In this document: positions 43,574 to 54,577 of the stretch, in pieces | Layout of the letters: the number at the start of each line of letters is the position of its first letter | Numbering within the stretch: position 1 is the stretch's first letter | Source of the DNA: Pyricularia pennisetigena | Taxonomy: Eukaryota > Ascomycota > Sordariomycetes > Magnaporthales > Pyriculariaceae | DNA length: 64,000 nt | Direction: 5' to 3' | Assembly (NCBI RefSeq): GCF_004337985.1 | Contig: NW_021940918.1 | Span: forward strand, 1,488,001-1,552,000 | Made by a program: the position numbers and the translations under genes | The notes under the pieces: model-generated | Seen by the model: only the letters and a program-made list of their open reading frames with translations | What the model was told of the DNA's origin: nothing | Database searches by the model: none

Positions 43574-46500
43574 ATGGCGCCGACGCGCCGGAGCCGTGCG
43601 GCAGCGGCGGCGGCAGCGGCCAAGGCTGCTGTCGTGGAGGAGGAGCACGAGGAGGAACAGGAAGTTGAGGAGGAAGAGGAAGAGCAACCACAGAATGGGC
43701 AGGGGAATGAAGATGACGGAGACGAGCCGGAGGAGGAGCTCGCGACACTCCAGTTTGACCAGCCTCTGACGTGGAGAGCTGGCAAGCCAATATCAACGGG
43801 TGAGCTACATCGGCGTCTGGACGCTCTCTCCAAAGAGCTCAGCGAGCTGGACCAGGACTTGACCGACAAAAACTCCTTGACCAAGGTTGCCAAGGAGCTC
43901 GTGTCCCATAACCTTCTCACTCACAAGGACAAGGGAGTCAAGGCATTCGTCGCATGCTGCCTTGTCGACATACTGCGCATTTGCGCTCCCAATGCGCCCT
44001 TCACGCCCTCCCAGCTCAAGGTTAGTGATCGCGTTCCGATCTTGTTCGCAAACGCGCCTCATGGCTACGTCACACGCGCTCTCAACTGACACCCGTCGAT
44101 GTAGGACGTCTTCAGTCTCTTCATAATGCACACCCTACCCGCCCTCCAGGATCCTAGCAACACATACCACACCCAGCACAAATATGTTCTCAGCTCCTTG
44201 GCCGAGGTTCAGAGCATCGTGCTCCTCAACGACATTGACAACAACGAAGGGCTGCTTCTCCACCTCTTTTCCTGTTTCTTCGATGCGGTATCTGGGCCAA
44301 AGTCTGGATCTGGTGAACGTATATCCAAGGACGTCGAGCTGCACATGGTCGAGCTCTTGGTTACCGTTATTGACGAGAGCGCAAGCTTGCCCGGAAAAGT
44401 GGTGGATGTCATCATGGCACAGTTTTTGAGGGCTGCCGCTCCAGGTGGGCCCAGGGACAAGGGCGACGTGGATGAGAGCCAGTCAACTCTCCTGCTGAAA
44501 GCCGAGCCGGAAGCATATCAGATGGCGAAGCAGGTGTGCAATAGCTGTCCCGACAAGATGGCCCGCTTTGTGACACAGTACTTCAGTGACGTCGTCATGG
44601 ATGTCACCAGTGTTGGGGGCAGCAGGCAAAGAGGAGGTGACGACTCCGAAGATGAGCACATGACCAGTGGGCCTACAGAATCCGACTTGAAGGAGCTCAG
44701 GAAAGCTCATCAGCTACTCAGGGAGCTCTGGAGGGCGTGCCCTACAATACTGTCCAACGTTATCGCGCATGTAAACGTGGAGCTGGATGCAGATATCATA
44801 CCTGTCCGCCAGCTGGCAACCGAGACCTTGGGTGATATGATCTCCGGGATTGGAGCCGCAGGGCCGCCCCCTCCGCAAAACATAGACCCGGCGGCATACC
44901 CACCGCCGAGCCTCGCTGACGAGGCTGTCTCACAACCCACGGCAAACGTTCTCACAACGCCATACTCCCCCCTGTCATTCGCTCAGACGCACCCTTCGAT
45001 ATACCACAACTTTGTCAACAGAAAGCAGGACAAGTCTGCTGCCATCCGCGCGGCGTGGACAACGGCGGTTGGGTACATCCTGGCGACGTCCGCAGGTGGC
45101 GTGGGCCTGAGTCGGGATGAGGAAGCTGTCCTCATCAAGGGCCTGGAAGAGAAGCTGAACGACAGCGACGAAAGAGTCCGACTTGCTGGCGTCAAGGCCG
45201 TCGAGTGCTTCAGCTTCCGTGACGTCGTTACGAAGCTTGCGCCGAAAGGAGGAGTAGACCACAAGGGATCTGTTCTTTGTGCGTTGGCAGATCGGATTCG
45301 TGACCGCAAGCACCCTATCCGAGTCGAAGCCATGGTGCTTCTCGGGAAGCTCTGGGCCGCAAGCACTGGCGAGCTTGTCTCGAATATGGAAGCCGTTGCT
45401 CCCTTGGCTGGCATTCCGAACAGGGTTTTCAATACCATGTACGCGAATGACCCGGAATTGAACCTTCTCAGGGAACGGGTCAGGTTCGAGTACCTTGTCC
45501 CACTCACCTTTCCGCACCAACCAAAGAGGTCATCCAAGTCAGCCAACGGAGGATCGCAATCACAGGGGGGTTCCCCGACACCGTTTGACGCGGATGCCAT
45601 CAGGGCGCACAGGATCTTGCTCATGGCCAATTCACTAGACACGGTGAACAAGAAGGCCTTTTTCGCCTTGTCGAACCGTCAGCCGCAGTTTGCCGACAAG
45701 ACCGAGAAGTTCCTCAAGGTCTGCGAGCTAAACAACGGAGGCGAAGCGAGTGGAGCAGAGGGGAAAAGGGCGGCAGAAACACTAAACAGTCTCATTACTT
45801 ACCTGGCCCAGTTCTACCCCGATCAACTCAAGGTTCGACAGGATTTGGGCAAGTTTGCAAAAGCCAACGACCGACGTGCTTACCAGCTGATACGGTACGT
45901 CATCAGTCATGAGTCGGACTACAAGACGATGCACAGGGCTTTGAGAGAGCTGGTAAAGCGCCAACAATCGCAGAACCCTGCTGTCTTGGATTCTCTTCTG
46001 CCTCTGCTCTACTGGGCCGGTTCCATCACCTTCAACAAGAGCCATCTGTCCACCTTCCTTGAGTACTCCAAGACGAACCAGGATGGGCTTGCAGGGATCG
46101 CGCACGAGATTCTCAACGAGATCTCGCAGAAGAACCCTACTTTGTTCAAAACCCACATTGGATCTCTATGCAAGGATTTGCAGGACGCGGCACCTGGCGC
46201 AAACAAGGCCAATGACCCCATCATGGTTGAGACCCTCAAAGCATGCGCATCTTTTGCGAGCAAATACCCTCAGGAGATCCCTCACGATAAAAAGTTTAGG
46301 CAGACGCTTGCAAACTACGCCATGTACGGGAAACCACCAAAGGCAGCCAAGTATGCTATAAACATCCTCATGGCGCGCAAAGACCACGAAAGCGAGGTTG
46401 CCGCGACAGACTTGCTGCAGAAGGTGATGAAGGACTTTAAGAGCGGTTCTCCGCACTTCTTGAACAAGCTTGCAACGATCTGCCAGCTTGAGCTTCTTGC

Positions 46501-47594
46501 GCCCAAGGTGACGGAGGACTTCGAAGACGAGATCCTACACACCATTCACGACACGCTTCGCGAGGTTCACAAGGATGCGAGTGATAGTGATCCTGAGTGG
46601 GTGGAATATGCAGAGCTGGACGAGGAAGGTCAGGCCAAGTGCTTTGCGCTCAAGACTTTTGCCAACCGTCTGCGTGCAATCACAGATCGCGAGGAGGCGA
46701 AGACGAGTGGCGACAAGGTAATCAAGCTTCTCCGGACGTTCGTTACAAAGGAAGGGGAGTTCTGCAAAACCAAGGACACGCCGTTGTATCACAAGAAGCG
46801 TCTTAGACTCCTGGCAGCACAGCTGCTGCTCAAACTGTGCAGGCAATTCGACGAGCTCCTGTCGCCAGACGACTTCAATCGATTGGCAGAGGTTGCTCAA
46901 GATGGCCAACGAAATGTGAGGCACGGATTTATCGCGAAGCTGCAGAAGTACCTTGCGCTGGGCCAGCTGCGGCCGCGGTGGTACACGGTTGCTTTCTTGA
47001 CCGTGTATGAACCGGATGAGGATTTCAGGCAGAACGTCGAGACCTGGATCCGATCACGAGCCCGCCATTTCCGCGAGACCAACTCGCCGCTCATGGAGAG
47101 CACGTTGCCTCGTCTCATTCACCTTTTGGCACACCACCCCGACTTTGACCGGGATACAGACAGCCTAGTCAGCCATGCTCGATACCTTCTCTTCTACGTG
47201 AGCAATGTGGCGACCGAGTCGAACCTGGGGATGCTGTTCAAGTACGCCGAACGGACCAAGCAAACACAGGACGCTCTGGACACGGGAAAGAGCGAGAATG
47301 TGTATATACTCTGCGATGTTGCCCTGGCGGTGCTCAGAAAATGGCAAGAGAAGCGAGGATGGACGCTGGAAGCCTACTCAAACAAGGTCGGCCTGCCTGT
47401 TGGGCTATTTCTTCCCTTGCAGTCACATGATATTGCGCAGAGCATTGCAAGCAAGCAGTACATATCCGAAGAGGTCGAGGACAAACTTGACGACATGATC
47501 AGGGCGGTTGATCGCAAAAAGGTACGTCGCCATCTGGAGCAGCCTTGAGGCTAGGCTCCTTGAACTGATCGCGGCTTGGCCGACCAACAAGTTC

Positions 47595-47626
<32 letters not shown>

Positions 47627-47855
47627 ACCTGAGCTAACCTTTTATACTGCAGAAACGGAAATACGACGACCGGTCGGAGCAGCAGAGCACAGCCAAGAAA
47701 GCCCGGTCTCAAGTGNNNNNNNNNNNCCGAAGAGGTCGAGGACAAACTTGACGACATGATCAGGGCGGTTGATCGCAAAAAGGTACGTCGCCATCTGGAG
47801 CAGCCTTGAGGCTAGGCTCCTTGAACTGATCGCGGCTTGGCCGACCAACAAGTTC

Positions 47856-47887
<32 letters not shown>

Positions 47888-48639
47888 ACCTGAGCTAACC
47901 TTTTATACTGCAGAAACGGAAATACGACGACCGGTCGGAGCAGCAGAGCACAGCCAAGAAAGCCCGGTCTCAAGTGAAGTCCAATCCTCGCGAGAGCAAG
48001 CCCAAAACGCCTCGGCCTTCTGCGAAGAAACCGGCAGCATCTAGGAGCAAGGCAGCGGCGAAGAGCAGAAAGACACAAGCGGCGTCATCATCACCGATAC
48101 CGGAGCATGAGCGTCGGCGCAGTGGGCGTGTGCCTCGCAACACTACTTCGACGTATACTGAACGGCACTCGTCCGAGGACGAGGAGGAGATGCTCGACGG
48201 CGTGGCGGAGTGGAAGTACAGCTCTGGCGAGGAGCTGGACGACGATGGCGACGATAGTGACGCAAGCTCAGCCTCGAAGAACTCTGGACACGCTGCTGCC
48301 ACTGCCGCCGACGATAAAGCCAGCAACCCATCCGAGTCTTCGCTGAGCTCGCCAGAGCCGATGGATGAGGACCCAGTCGAGGAAGATGAGGGAGCTGATG
48401 CTGATTCAGAAGAGCAAAATGGGGAGGAAGAGGAAGAAGAGAAACAACAACGGCCATCGCGGTCCACAAGGACCAATGGAAGGAAAGCGGCTAGCTCGGC
48501 AACAAGCACGCCAAAGGCGGCTGGCGTGACCAAGAAGAAGGCGCCTGCTGAGATCAAGTCTAGCCTTGCGACGCGCACCAAGCCAAGGACTACTAGGAGG
48601 ACTAGAACATCACACGACAGGGATGACGATGATGATTGA
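43574..48639 (+). CDS. PDS5: sister chromatid cohesion protein Pds5/Spo76 (interrupted by assembly duplication)
   Basis: Exon 1 is 43574-44020 and exon 2 is 44105-47521. The last exon starts at 47914, or at the equivalent 47653 before the gap, and ends at 48639; the model using 47914 gives 1529 aa. An acidic Glu run (EEEHEEEQEVEEEEEEQ) is followed by the Pds5 HEAT-repeat body: LVSHNLLTHKDKGVKAFVAC, CLVDILRICAPNAPF, HKYVLSSLAEVQSIVL, DSDERVRLAGVKAVECF and PIRVEAMVLLGKLW. The C-terminus is Lys/Ser/acid-rich (KPKTPRPSAKKPAASRSKAA). Pds5 binds cohesin and controls its loading, acetylation and release. Intron 2 carries an A30 run. A 250-base perfect duplication around an 11-N gap (47466-47976) disturbs this region; one copy must be dropped to read the gene. 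The frame is intact apart from that. Confidence 0.93.
47466..47976. repeat. 250-bp direct duplication flanking an 11-N gap (assembly overlap)
   Basis: 47466-47715 and 47727-47976 appear identical, including the 30-A run, and are separated by Ns at 47716-47726. Each copy holds the end of PDS5 exon 2, the whole intron and the start of exon 3. This is what two contigs with an unmerged end overlap look like. Confidence 0.93.
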
Positions 48640-49087
48640 GCGTCTGTCTGGCTCATTTTAATTTTGTTGGTGGCTCACGTGCATCTATTGTTCGATAGCC
48701 CACATGTTGTCTTTGTATGATTCTTGTTAGCTGGATAAAAGAATTGGCGTCTAAAGGAACCCAGTGTGTCTCATTGAGTTTACCAGCCAGCTTGATATTT
48801 GACCATCTACCTGCCTACCTTACCTATCATAACTTTTGGCAATGTGCGGAACTGAATGGCACGACGTCGAATGAGGTGCAATGAGAAAGTAGCCTAGCTA
48901 GTATTTGGTAATGTTTCAAAACTCAAGAATAATAATGACATTGCCAGGGCTTTTGACAGACTGGATAATACCCATGAACTATATGTTTTTGTTTATTCGG
49001 GACAACCCATGCATCTTGTCAGCGTGTGGCCAGGTGCTAAGAAAGCTTTATATGCTACCAGATTTCGACGGCGATCAACTCCCAAGA
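48640..49087. other. PDS5 3' region
   Basis: 448 bases with no gene seen. The short frame at 48905-49102 runs into the tRNA and is not called. Confidence 0.5.
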
Positions 49088-49159
49088 TCTTTCGTAGTAT
49101 AGGGGTTAGTATGCAAGCTTGTCACGCTTGAGACCCGGGTTCGAATCCCGGCGAGAGAG
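49088..49159 (+). tRNA. tRNA-Asp (anticodon GTC)
   Basis: A 72-base cloverleaf with no intron. The acceptor stem TCTTTCG pairs with CGAGAGA (one G-U), with discriminator G at 49159. The D arm includes GTATAGGGGTTAGTAT. The anticodon stem CAAGC/GCTTG encloses loop TTGTCAC, giving anticodon GTC. The T arm is CCGGG-TTCGAAT-CCCGG. The internal A box (TAGTATAGGGGTTAGT) and B box (GGGTTCGAATCC) support RNA polymerase III transcription. The gene lies between PDS5 and the cysteine synthase-like gene on the same strand. Confidence 0.95.
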
Positions 49160-49657
49160 TCCCATCTACGGCATCCTCAGGGTGTCTCTTTCATATTTTG
49201 CCTTTTTTTTCTTCTTCAATATTGTTCTCACATTGGATTTTGGTTTTAAACTGTGTTTTGTACTACTCAGGCGTACACCAATATATTTTGAACTGCGATG
49301 CTTCGATACTTCTGAAGGTCCAGGCCTCGTCCCGGTTTCCAACATGGAGAGTCAAGTCAGTCTATACTCGATCACGTCATTTGTAATCGCGCTGTTCACA
49401 AACGCGCTACAGCGAGCCTTGCGGCTTTTCGGGCCCACCCTTCCTCCACTCGCAATCCCTACGATACAAAAGCTGGCTCCAAATGCCGAGCCGGAGCAAT
49501 GCCGATGACGGATGGACATTATTAACTGTCTCTCTCTTGCCTTAACTTGGATCAATTGTTCTTCTTCGATTGAGCTTGGGGTGCACTCTTCATATCACGC
49601 TTCATTTTTCAAGCGCAGTAGATTGGATTTTCATTATTATTTGTTTTTGCGTTAAAA
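49160..49657. other. intergenic, tRNA to cysteine synthase-like gene
   Basis: 498 bases. A T8 run at about 49203 could serve as the Pol III terminator. An open frame at 49119-49508 overlaps the tRNA and T-rich terminator and is not called. Confidence 0.5.
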
Positions 49658-50929
49658 ATGCTTCGCCACGGAATCCGTAGGTTTACAACAAGCTCGATAA
49701 GAGCGGCAGTTGCAGCGGCCGCCGAGCCGACACAGCATACCATCAATGTGTCGAGGGCGCAAGGCGTAGCAAAGGGCCTGACAGGAGGTACTTTTTTTTT
49801 TTTTTTCTTGTTTCTTTTTTGCTTGTTTCTCTATTTGTTACATCTCAGCTGCTGCTGCTACAAACATGACCATCAAATGTGCACCAATAGCTGACATGCA
49901 TCTCATTCCATTCTTCTTTGGCTTTATACAGCCATTGGCAACACCCCCCTGATCAGGTTAAACAAGTTGTCCGAGGAGACGGGCTGTGAGATCCTGGGCA
50001 AGGCCGAGTTCATGAACCCTGGAGGTTCGGTCAAGGACCGGGCGGCTCTGTACGTGGTCAAGGACGCTGAGGAGCGCGGGCTGCTGCGGCCCGGCGGCAC
50101 GGTCGTCGAGGGCACGGCCGGCAACACGGGCATCGGGTTGGCGCACGTCTGCCGCTCCAAGGGCTACAAGCTCGTCATCTACATGCCCAACACGCAGTCG
50201 CAGGGCAAGATCGACCTCCTCCGCCTGCTGGGCGCCGAAGTCTACCCGGTCCCCGCCGTGGCCTTTGACAACCCGCAAAACTACAACCACCAGGCCCGCC
50301 GGCACGCCGAGCGCCTCGACAACGCCGTCTGGACCAACCAGTTCGACAACACGGCCAACCGCCGCGCCCACATCGAGACCACGGGCCCCGAGATCTGGGC
50401 CCAGACCGACGGCAAGGTCGACGCCTTCACCTGCGCCACGGGGACGGCCGGCACGCTGGCCGGCGTCACGAGGTTCCTCAAGGACGCCAGCGGCGGCCGC
50501 GTCAAGTCGTTCCTGGCCGACCCGCCGGGCTCGGTGCTGCACAGCTACATTGTGAGCGGCGGCAAGCTCATCGAGCGGACCGGGTCCAGCATCACCGAGG
50601 GCATCGGCCAGGGCCGCATCACCGACAACCTGCAGCCCGACCTGGCGCTGCTCGACGGCGCCCTGCACATCAGCGACGAGAAGAGCATTGAGATGGTCTA
50701 CCGCTGCCTAGACGAGGAGGGCCTGTACCTCGGCGCCTCGTCGTCGCTCAACGTCGTCGCCGCCAAGGAGGTCGCCGAGAAGCTGGGCAAGGGCCACACC
50801 GTCGTCACCATGCTGTGCGACGGAGCCTACAGGTATGCCGACCGCCTGTTTTCGAGAAAGTGGCTTGAGGACAAGAAGCTCCTCTCGGCGATACCCAAGC
50901 ACTTGGAAAAGTACATTGTTTTGCCTTAA
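49658..50929 (+). CDS. mitochondrial cysteine synthase-like PLP enzyme
   Basis: Exons 49658-49787 and 49932-50929 give 375 aa. The first ~25 residues ([20 protein letters not shown]) are a plausible mitochondrial presequence or signal anchor. The fold-type II PLP enzyme motifs follow: [21 protein letters not shown] with Lys78 as the Schiff-base lysine, [14 protein letters not shown] for substrate binding, and TGTAGTLAG for the PLP phosphate. Near the C-terminus GASSSLNVV replaces the usual GGSSG-type pyridine-nitrogen loop. The chain ends ETLKKYIVLP-like (HLEKYIVLP). It belongs with the Mcy1/YGR012W-like and Cys12-like fungal group rather than the cytosolic CysB/CysK enzyme. The activity is not certain: several members are poorly characterised. 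Codon usage in exon 2 is strikingly GC3-rich relative to neighbours. Confidence 0.88.
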
Positions 50930-51224
50930 TTTTCTCTCTTCCCACTTGCTTGTTGCGACAAGGCTCTTCTTCTTGTCCTCTTGCCACACGATCTTTTTTT
51001 TTTTTTTTCACCACCAAGCGTTGTATATGTACCACGTACTTTTTCTTCAAGTGATATATAAGATAAACAACAAAATAAAAAAAGAAGGGAAAGCGACAAA
51101 AAATCTAAAGTACGCATTTTCTCACTATGTGACAGAGACAAGAATATATCCCACAGGGTAGTCAATACAATATATTGTTATACAGCCACGACTCGCTTCT
51201 CGACCTTCTCCCACCATGCATAAT
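50930..51224. other. convergent 3' intergenic region
   Basis: 295 bases with a T13-type run near 50996 and an AATATATTG string near 51170. No gene seen. Confidence 0.5.
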
Positions 51225-52555
51225 TTATGCCTCTGCTTCAGCCTCCGCCTTCGTTTCCGGTTCCCATTTCAAATCTGTGGGAGCGTGCTGCGTACCAAAC
51301 AGAGCGTCATAAGTTCTCAAACCATTCACCACTTTCTCGGGCCCCTTTGCTATGACCTCGTCCACTTCAGCCGCCAACGCATCTCGCCTTGACTGGAGCT
51401 GCTCTGCAAGCTCAGGCTCAACAATCTCGATGGCCAACTCAAGACCGTGGAGGATGGGAGCGGCCACGCGAAGGAATCCAGCGTCATTGGTCATAAAGTA
51501 GAGGTAGCCTTTTTTCCCGATCTTGGGCGGGTGAATCTCACGCAGGCCCTTGCCGGCAGGCCACGAATGGGTCAGACCCTTGGCGAGCTCAGTGACCCGT
51601 TTCCTCTGTGCGGCGTCCACATCGGGCTGTTCGGGTTGCGGGTGCTTGGACGCCAACGCGGCGGCGAGGTGAAGCTGCGCACCCCTCACCTTGGGGTCGT
51701 ACATGAAAGCCAGGCCGCGGGGCTGGCCCTGGGGCGTGACCGCCGGCTTGTGCTCGGGCAGGTGCAGCATGTCGACCACCATGTCGGCCCACTTCAAGGC
51801 CTGAGCGGTGCCCTTCTGGCTCCAGTGTTCGGCCTGGGGCCTTAGGCCATATGCCCTCTCCTGGATCCAGTACATGACCTCAGAGACGACCTCGGCGTCG
51901 TCCAGCTTCACGCCGGTGGCCTCGACGCGCCGCGCCGCCTCGAGGATCTTGAGGATCTGGCCGTGGTAGCCGGCCCGGCGCACAATCCTGGTCATATCCC
52001 AGGGCTTCTGCCACTTTACCTTGGCGACTGAGTGCAAGCCCTCGAGCAGGAGGTTGAGGTTGTTGAAGTCACTGTCCGTATCCATCAACTTGATGGCCTT
52101 CATGATGGTGTCGCGGGGGCTCGGGTTGTCGACGGCGGGGTTCCTATAGCCAAACTTGTAGATCTCTCCGTCGACCTCCAATACAATGGGGTTCTTGGCG
52201 AGCTTCTCCTTGTTACTCGTACGAACGAGGAGCTTGCGCTGATCGGCGGGGATGTAGTATGGGAGCAGGATCTTGTCTCGCATGATGGTGAGTAGTTGGT
52301 TGAGTTCGGGTTTGCGGGTCTTGGAGAATCTGATGACGGTTGCTGTTGGCGCATTTTGGATCGTCAAGTCAGTAAATAACAGCTTAGTGTAGTACAAATG
52401 GCTTTTGTCGCCCTGATTTTGTTTATACACAACGTACCTTGGCGAGATGGTGTCTGTGAGAAGCATCTTTGGTTTGTGATTAAGGGTTGTTTTGTTACCG
52501 CCAACCTGCAGAGACCTGCGGCCCCCAGGCCTGAGCCGGCTGTTCTTGAAAGCAT
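51225..52555 (-). CDS. uncharacterised conserved mitochondrial protein
   Basis: Exon 1 52555-52438 and exon 2 52342-51225 give 411 aa. The start at 52555 yields MLSRTAGSGLGAAGLCRLAV then RCFSQTPSRQ, a strong mitochondrial presequence. A longer frame running without splicing gives no such leader and is rejected. After junction ATVIRFSKTRKPEL comes an N-terminal domain (RDKILLPYYIPADQRKLLV, NPIVLEVDGEIYKFGY). Then a helical middle (LNLLLEGLHSVAKVKWQKPW, RIVRRAGYHGQILKILEAAR) resembles PPR/TPR-like pairs, and the C-terminus ends AEAEAEA. I do not recognise a named family. A role in mitochondrial gene expression is plausible because it is divergently paired with bL19m through 412 bases, but this is inference. 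Confidence 0.78.
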
Positions 52556-52967
52556 ATTGCTTGATGTGAGGTGTGCCGAGCTGCTCTCGATGCCAAACCT
52601 GCAAGCAAATTCTTGTCGTCACCTGCAGTCAGTTTCAGTGGAGGTCAGTCAGTCTCTCTTTCTCTCTCTGTCGTACAGAAAAAGTCGAGACCAAATTGAG
52701 CTGCTGCAAGGGTACCTACCTAGTGGGGCCGCTGCGGCAAGGTGGGGATGAAAAGAGCCGATTCGGCCAATCACCAGCTGCAATTCACCCAGTTTATCCC
52801 TTTCAGACGGAGGAAAGCTTTTGGGGAACGTCAAAGTGCAACAACTTTTTGACTTGGGCTTGTGGATTCGGACCTCGAACTCGAACTGAACTAGACGTCG
52901 AGGCTCGCGACTGGGAGGCAACCAACTCACCCAAACCTCCATCGCTTGACAGCCACGATAAATAAAA
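52556..52967. promoter_or_regulatory. divergent promoter of two mitochondrial-protein genes
   Basis: 412 bases separate the ATG of the uncharacterised mitochondrial protein (-) from that of bL19m (+). It contains a CTCTCTTTCTCTCTCTGTC pyrimidine run near 52653-52671. No TATA box is visible, consistent with a bidirectional housekeeping promoter. Confidence 0.45.
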
Positions 52968-53892
52968 ATGAACTCGGCCGCAGTAATAACGAAGCGGCCT
53001 CTGGCCTGTCTGAAAAACAGCCTCCGATATGCCAGCCAGCAAAGGCCAATCCGCCGATTAATGGCAACCCAGGTCGTCGCCGACGCCGATGCCGCCGCTA
53101 CCACTACCACTACCACTTCCTCAGAACCCCCGAAATACTCGAGGGTCAGACTCTCACCACACACAATCTGTAGGCCTGCTACTCCCCTTCCCATTCAGAA
53201 ACCCNNNNNNNNNNNNNNNNNNNNNNNNNNNNNNNNNNNNNNNNNNNNNNNNNNNNNNNNNNNNNGACGGACATCAACAAAGTAGCGCCCACATACTGAC
53301 ACATCCTCCTTCTCCTCTCCCCCAAACAGACGGTGTCCCCAAAAGCCGGAGGAGCACAAAGTTCCGCACCGGTTTCGCGGTCTACACGCCGCAGGTGAAG
53401 CGGCCGTCGACCACGGACCCGCTTGCGGCCTTTCACCAAAAGCAGATCAAGGACATGGACCCGCGGGGCGCGCGGACGCGGCTGTTTGACCGCGCCAATC
53501 GGGAGGGCGTCAAGGTCGGCGACGTGCTGATGGTGACGACGCGCCGGTCCGTCGAGCCCTTTTCGGGCGTGTGCCTGTCGATCCGCCGCGCCGGCATCGA
53601 CACGGCCATCCTGCTGCGCACCGCCCTGACCAAGATCGGCGTTGAGATGTGGTTCAAGATCTACAGCCGCAACGTCGTCGGCATCGACATCGTCCAGCGC
53701 CGGCCCAAGCGCGCCCGCCGCGCCCGCCTCACCTACATGCGCCAGCCCAAGCACGACCGCGGCAACGTCGACGCCGCCGTCACCGCCTGGCGCAAGTCGC
53801 GTAACATTCTGGGTTCCCGCAATAAGAGTGCCGAGAAGCCCGGCGCCAGGCCTGGAGCAAAGGCAGGGGCAAAGGGTGGCAAGAGGAAGTAA
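52968..53892 (+). CDS. IMG1: mitochondrial ribosomal protein bL19m
   Basis: Exon 1 52968-53169 and exon 2 53330-53892 give 254 aa. The intron carries a 61-N gap (53205-53265), but donor GTAGGC at 53170 and acceptor AAACAG at 53329 match in phase, so the coding sequence appears complete. The N-terminus (MNSAAVITKRPLACLKNSLR) is a presequence. A Thr-rich low-complexity stretch follows. The bL19 core is YGVPKSRRSTKFRTGFAVYT, GVKVGDVLMVTTRR, EPFSGVCLSIRRAGIDTAIL and EMWFKIYSRNVVGIDIVQRR. The C-terminus is a Lys/Gly/Ala tail (KPGARPGAKAGAKGGKRK). bL19m sits at the subunit interface of the large mitoribosomal subunit. Exon 2 is GC-rich. The symbol follows yeast IMG1. Confidence 0.87.
53205..53265. 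other. 61-N assembly gap in bL19m intron
   Basis: Ns from 53205 to 53265 inside the inferred intron 53170-53329. Flanks do not duplicate each other, so unlike the PDS5 gap this looks like missing sequence. Confidence 0.95.
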
Positions 53893-54577
53893 ACCAACAA
53901 GCTTTGAGGGGGGGTTGGATGGGGTGAGTGTTTACATGGGCTTGGGATCGGGACCCTCTGGCACCTAGATTCAAGGCAAGTGTGCCTGCTGGTCGTGTAT
54001 TAAATCCTGCCCGGTCTGGGAATCACCTTGAATGTATTCGTGTATTGCATATATGAGGAGGACATCGAGTGCCAGGCACATCGGATGAGAGGGGCATGTA
54101 CTATCTGAGAACATAGACATATTGTAACAAAACACGATTTGAAAATCCTTGTAATGACATTTTTGACCGAGCCATTTTCGTATGGCTTACACTGTGCTGC
54201 ACATCACTTTGTTTCGGGTTTAGATTTACATGTCATTTTGAGACATGACGAGCTAAATGATTCACGGTTCTGTAGCCAAATCCATTTTGACTAACTGTCG
54301 TCTGTTGTAGGAGCTTGATCCACGAATCGTCCCATGAAAGAACAACGCATCAAGGGGGGGAAACCCGAGATTCCCCAACTACAAAACACATATTAAGAGG
54401 CCTCGTAGTCCTTGTGTATTCATTTTTGTTGACAACAAAAAGCCACGCCAATAGAACACGCTTGCCAAGAGAAAGAAGACCCAAAACGATGTAAACCTCC
54501 AGTAAAATATGTAACAGAAACAAAGAGAAAAGGAATTAAAAAAAAAAAAAAAGGTACGCCGTTCGACAAAGCACTCT
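53893..54577. other. convergent 3' intergenic region bL19m / TRK
   Basis: 685 bases, AT-rich, with an A13-type run just before the TRK stop (54538-54553). No gene seen. Confidence 0.5.

Noticed and set aside
47466..47976. True tandem exon duplication in PDS5
   Set aside because: The copies look identical and meet exactly at an N gap, so an assembly overlap is far more likely.
49119..49508. 129-codon frame starting in the tRNA
   Set aside because: It begins inside tRNA-Asp and crosses a T-rich terminator.
52364..52622. Unspliced reading frame upstream of the mitochondrial protein starting near 52622
   Set aside because: It lacks a targeting sequence and reads through a perfect GT-AG intron. 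Splicing from the ATG at 52555 gives a mitochondrial presequence and the right phase.
53179..53754. Minus-strand frame across bL19m
   Set aside because: It reads antisense to a clear ribosomal protein and through Ns.
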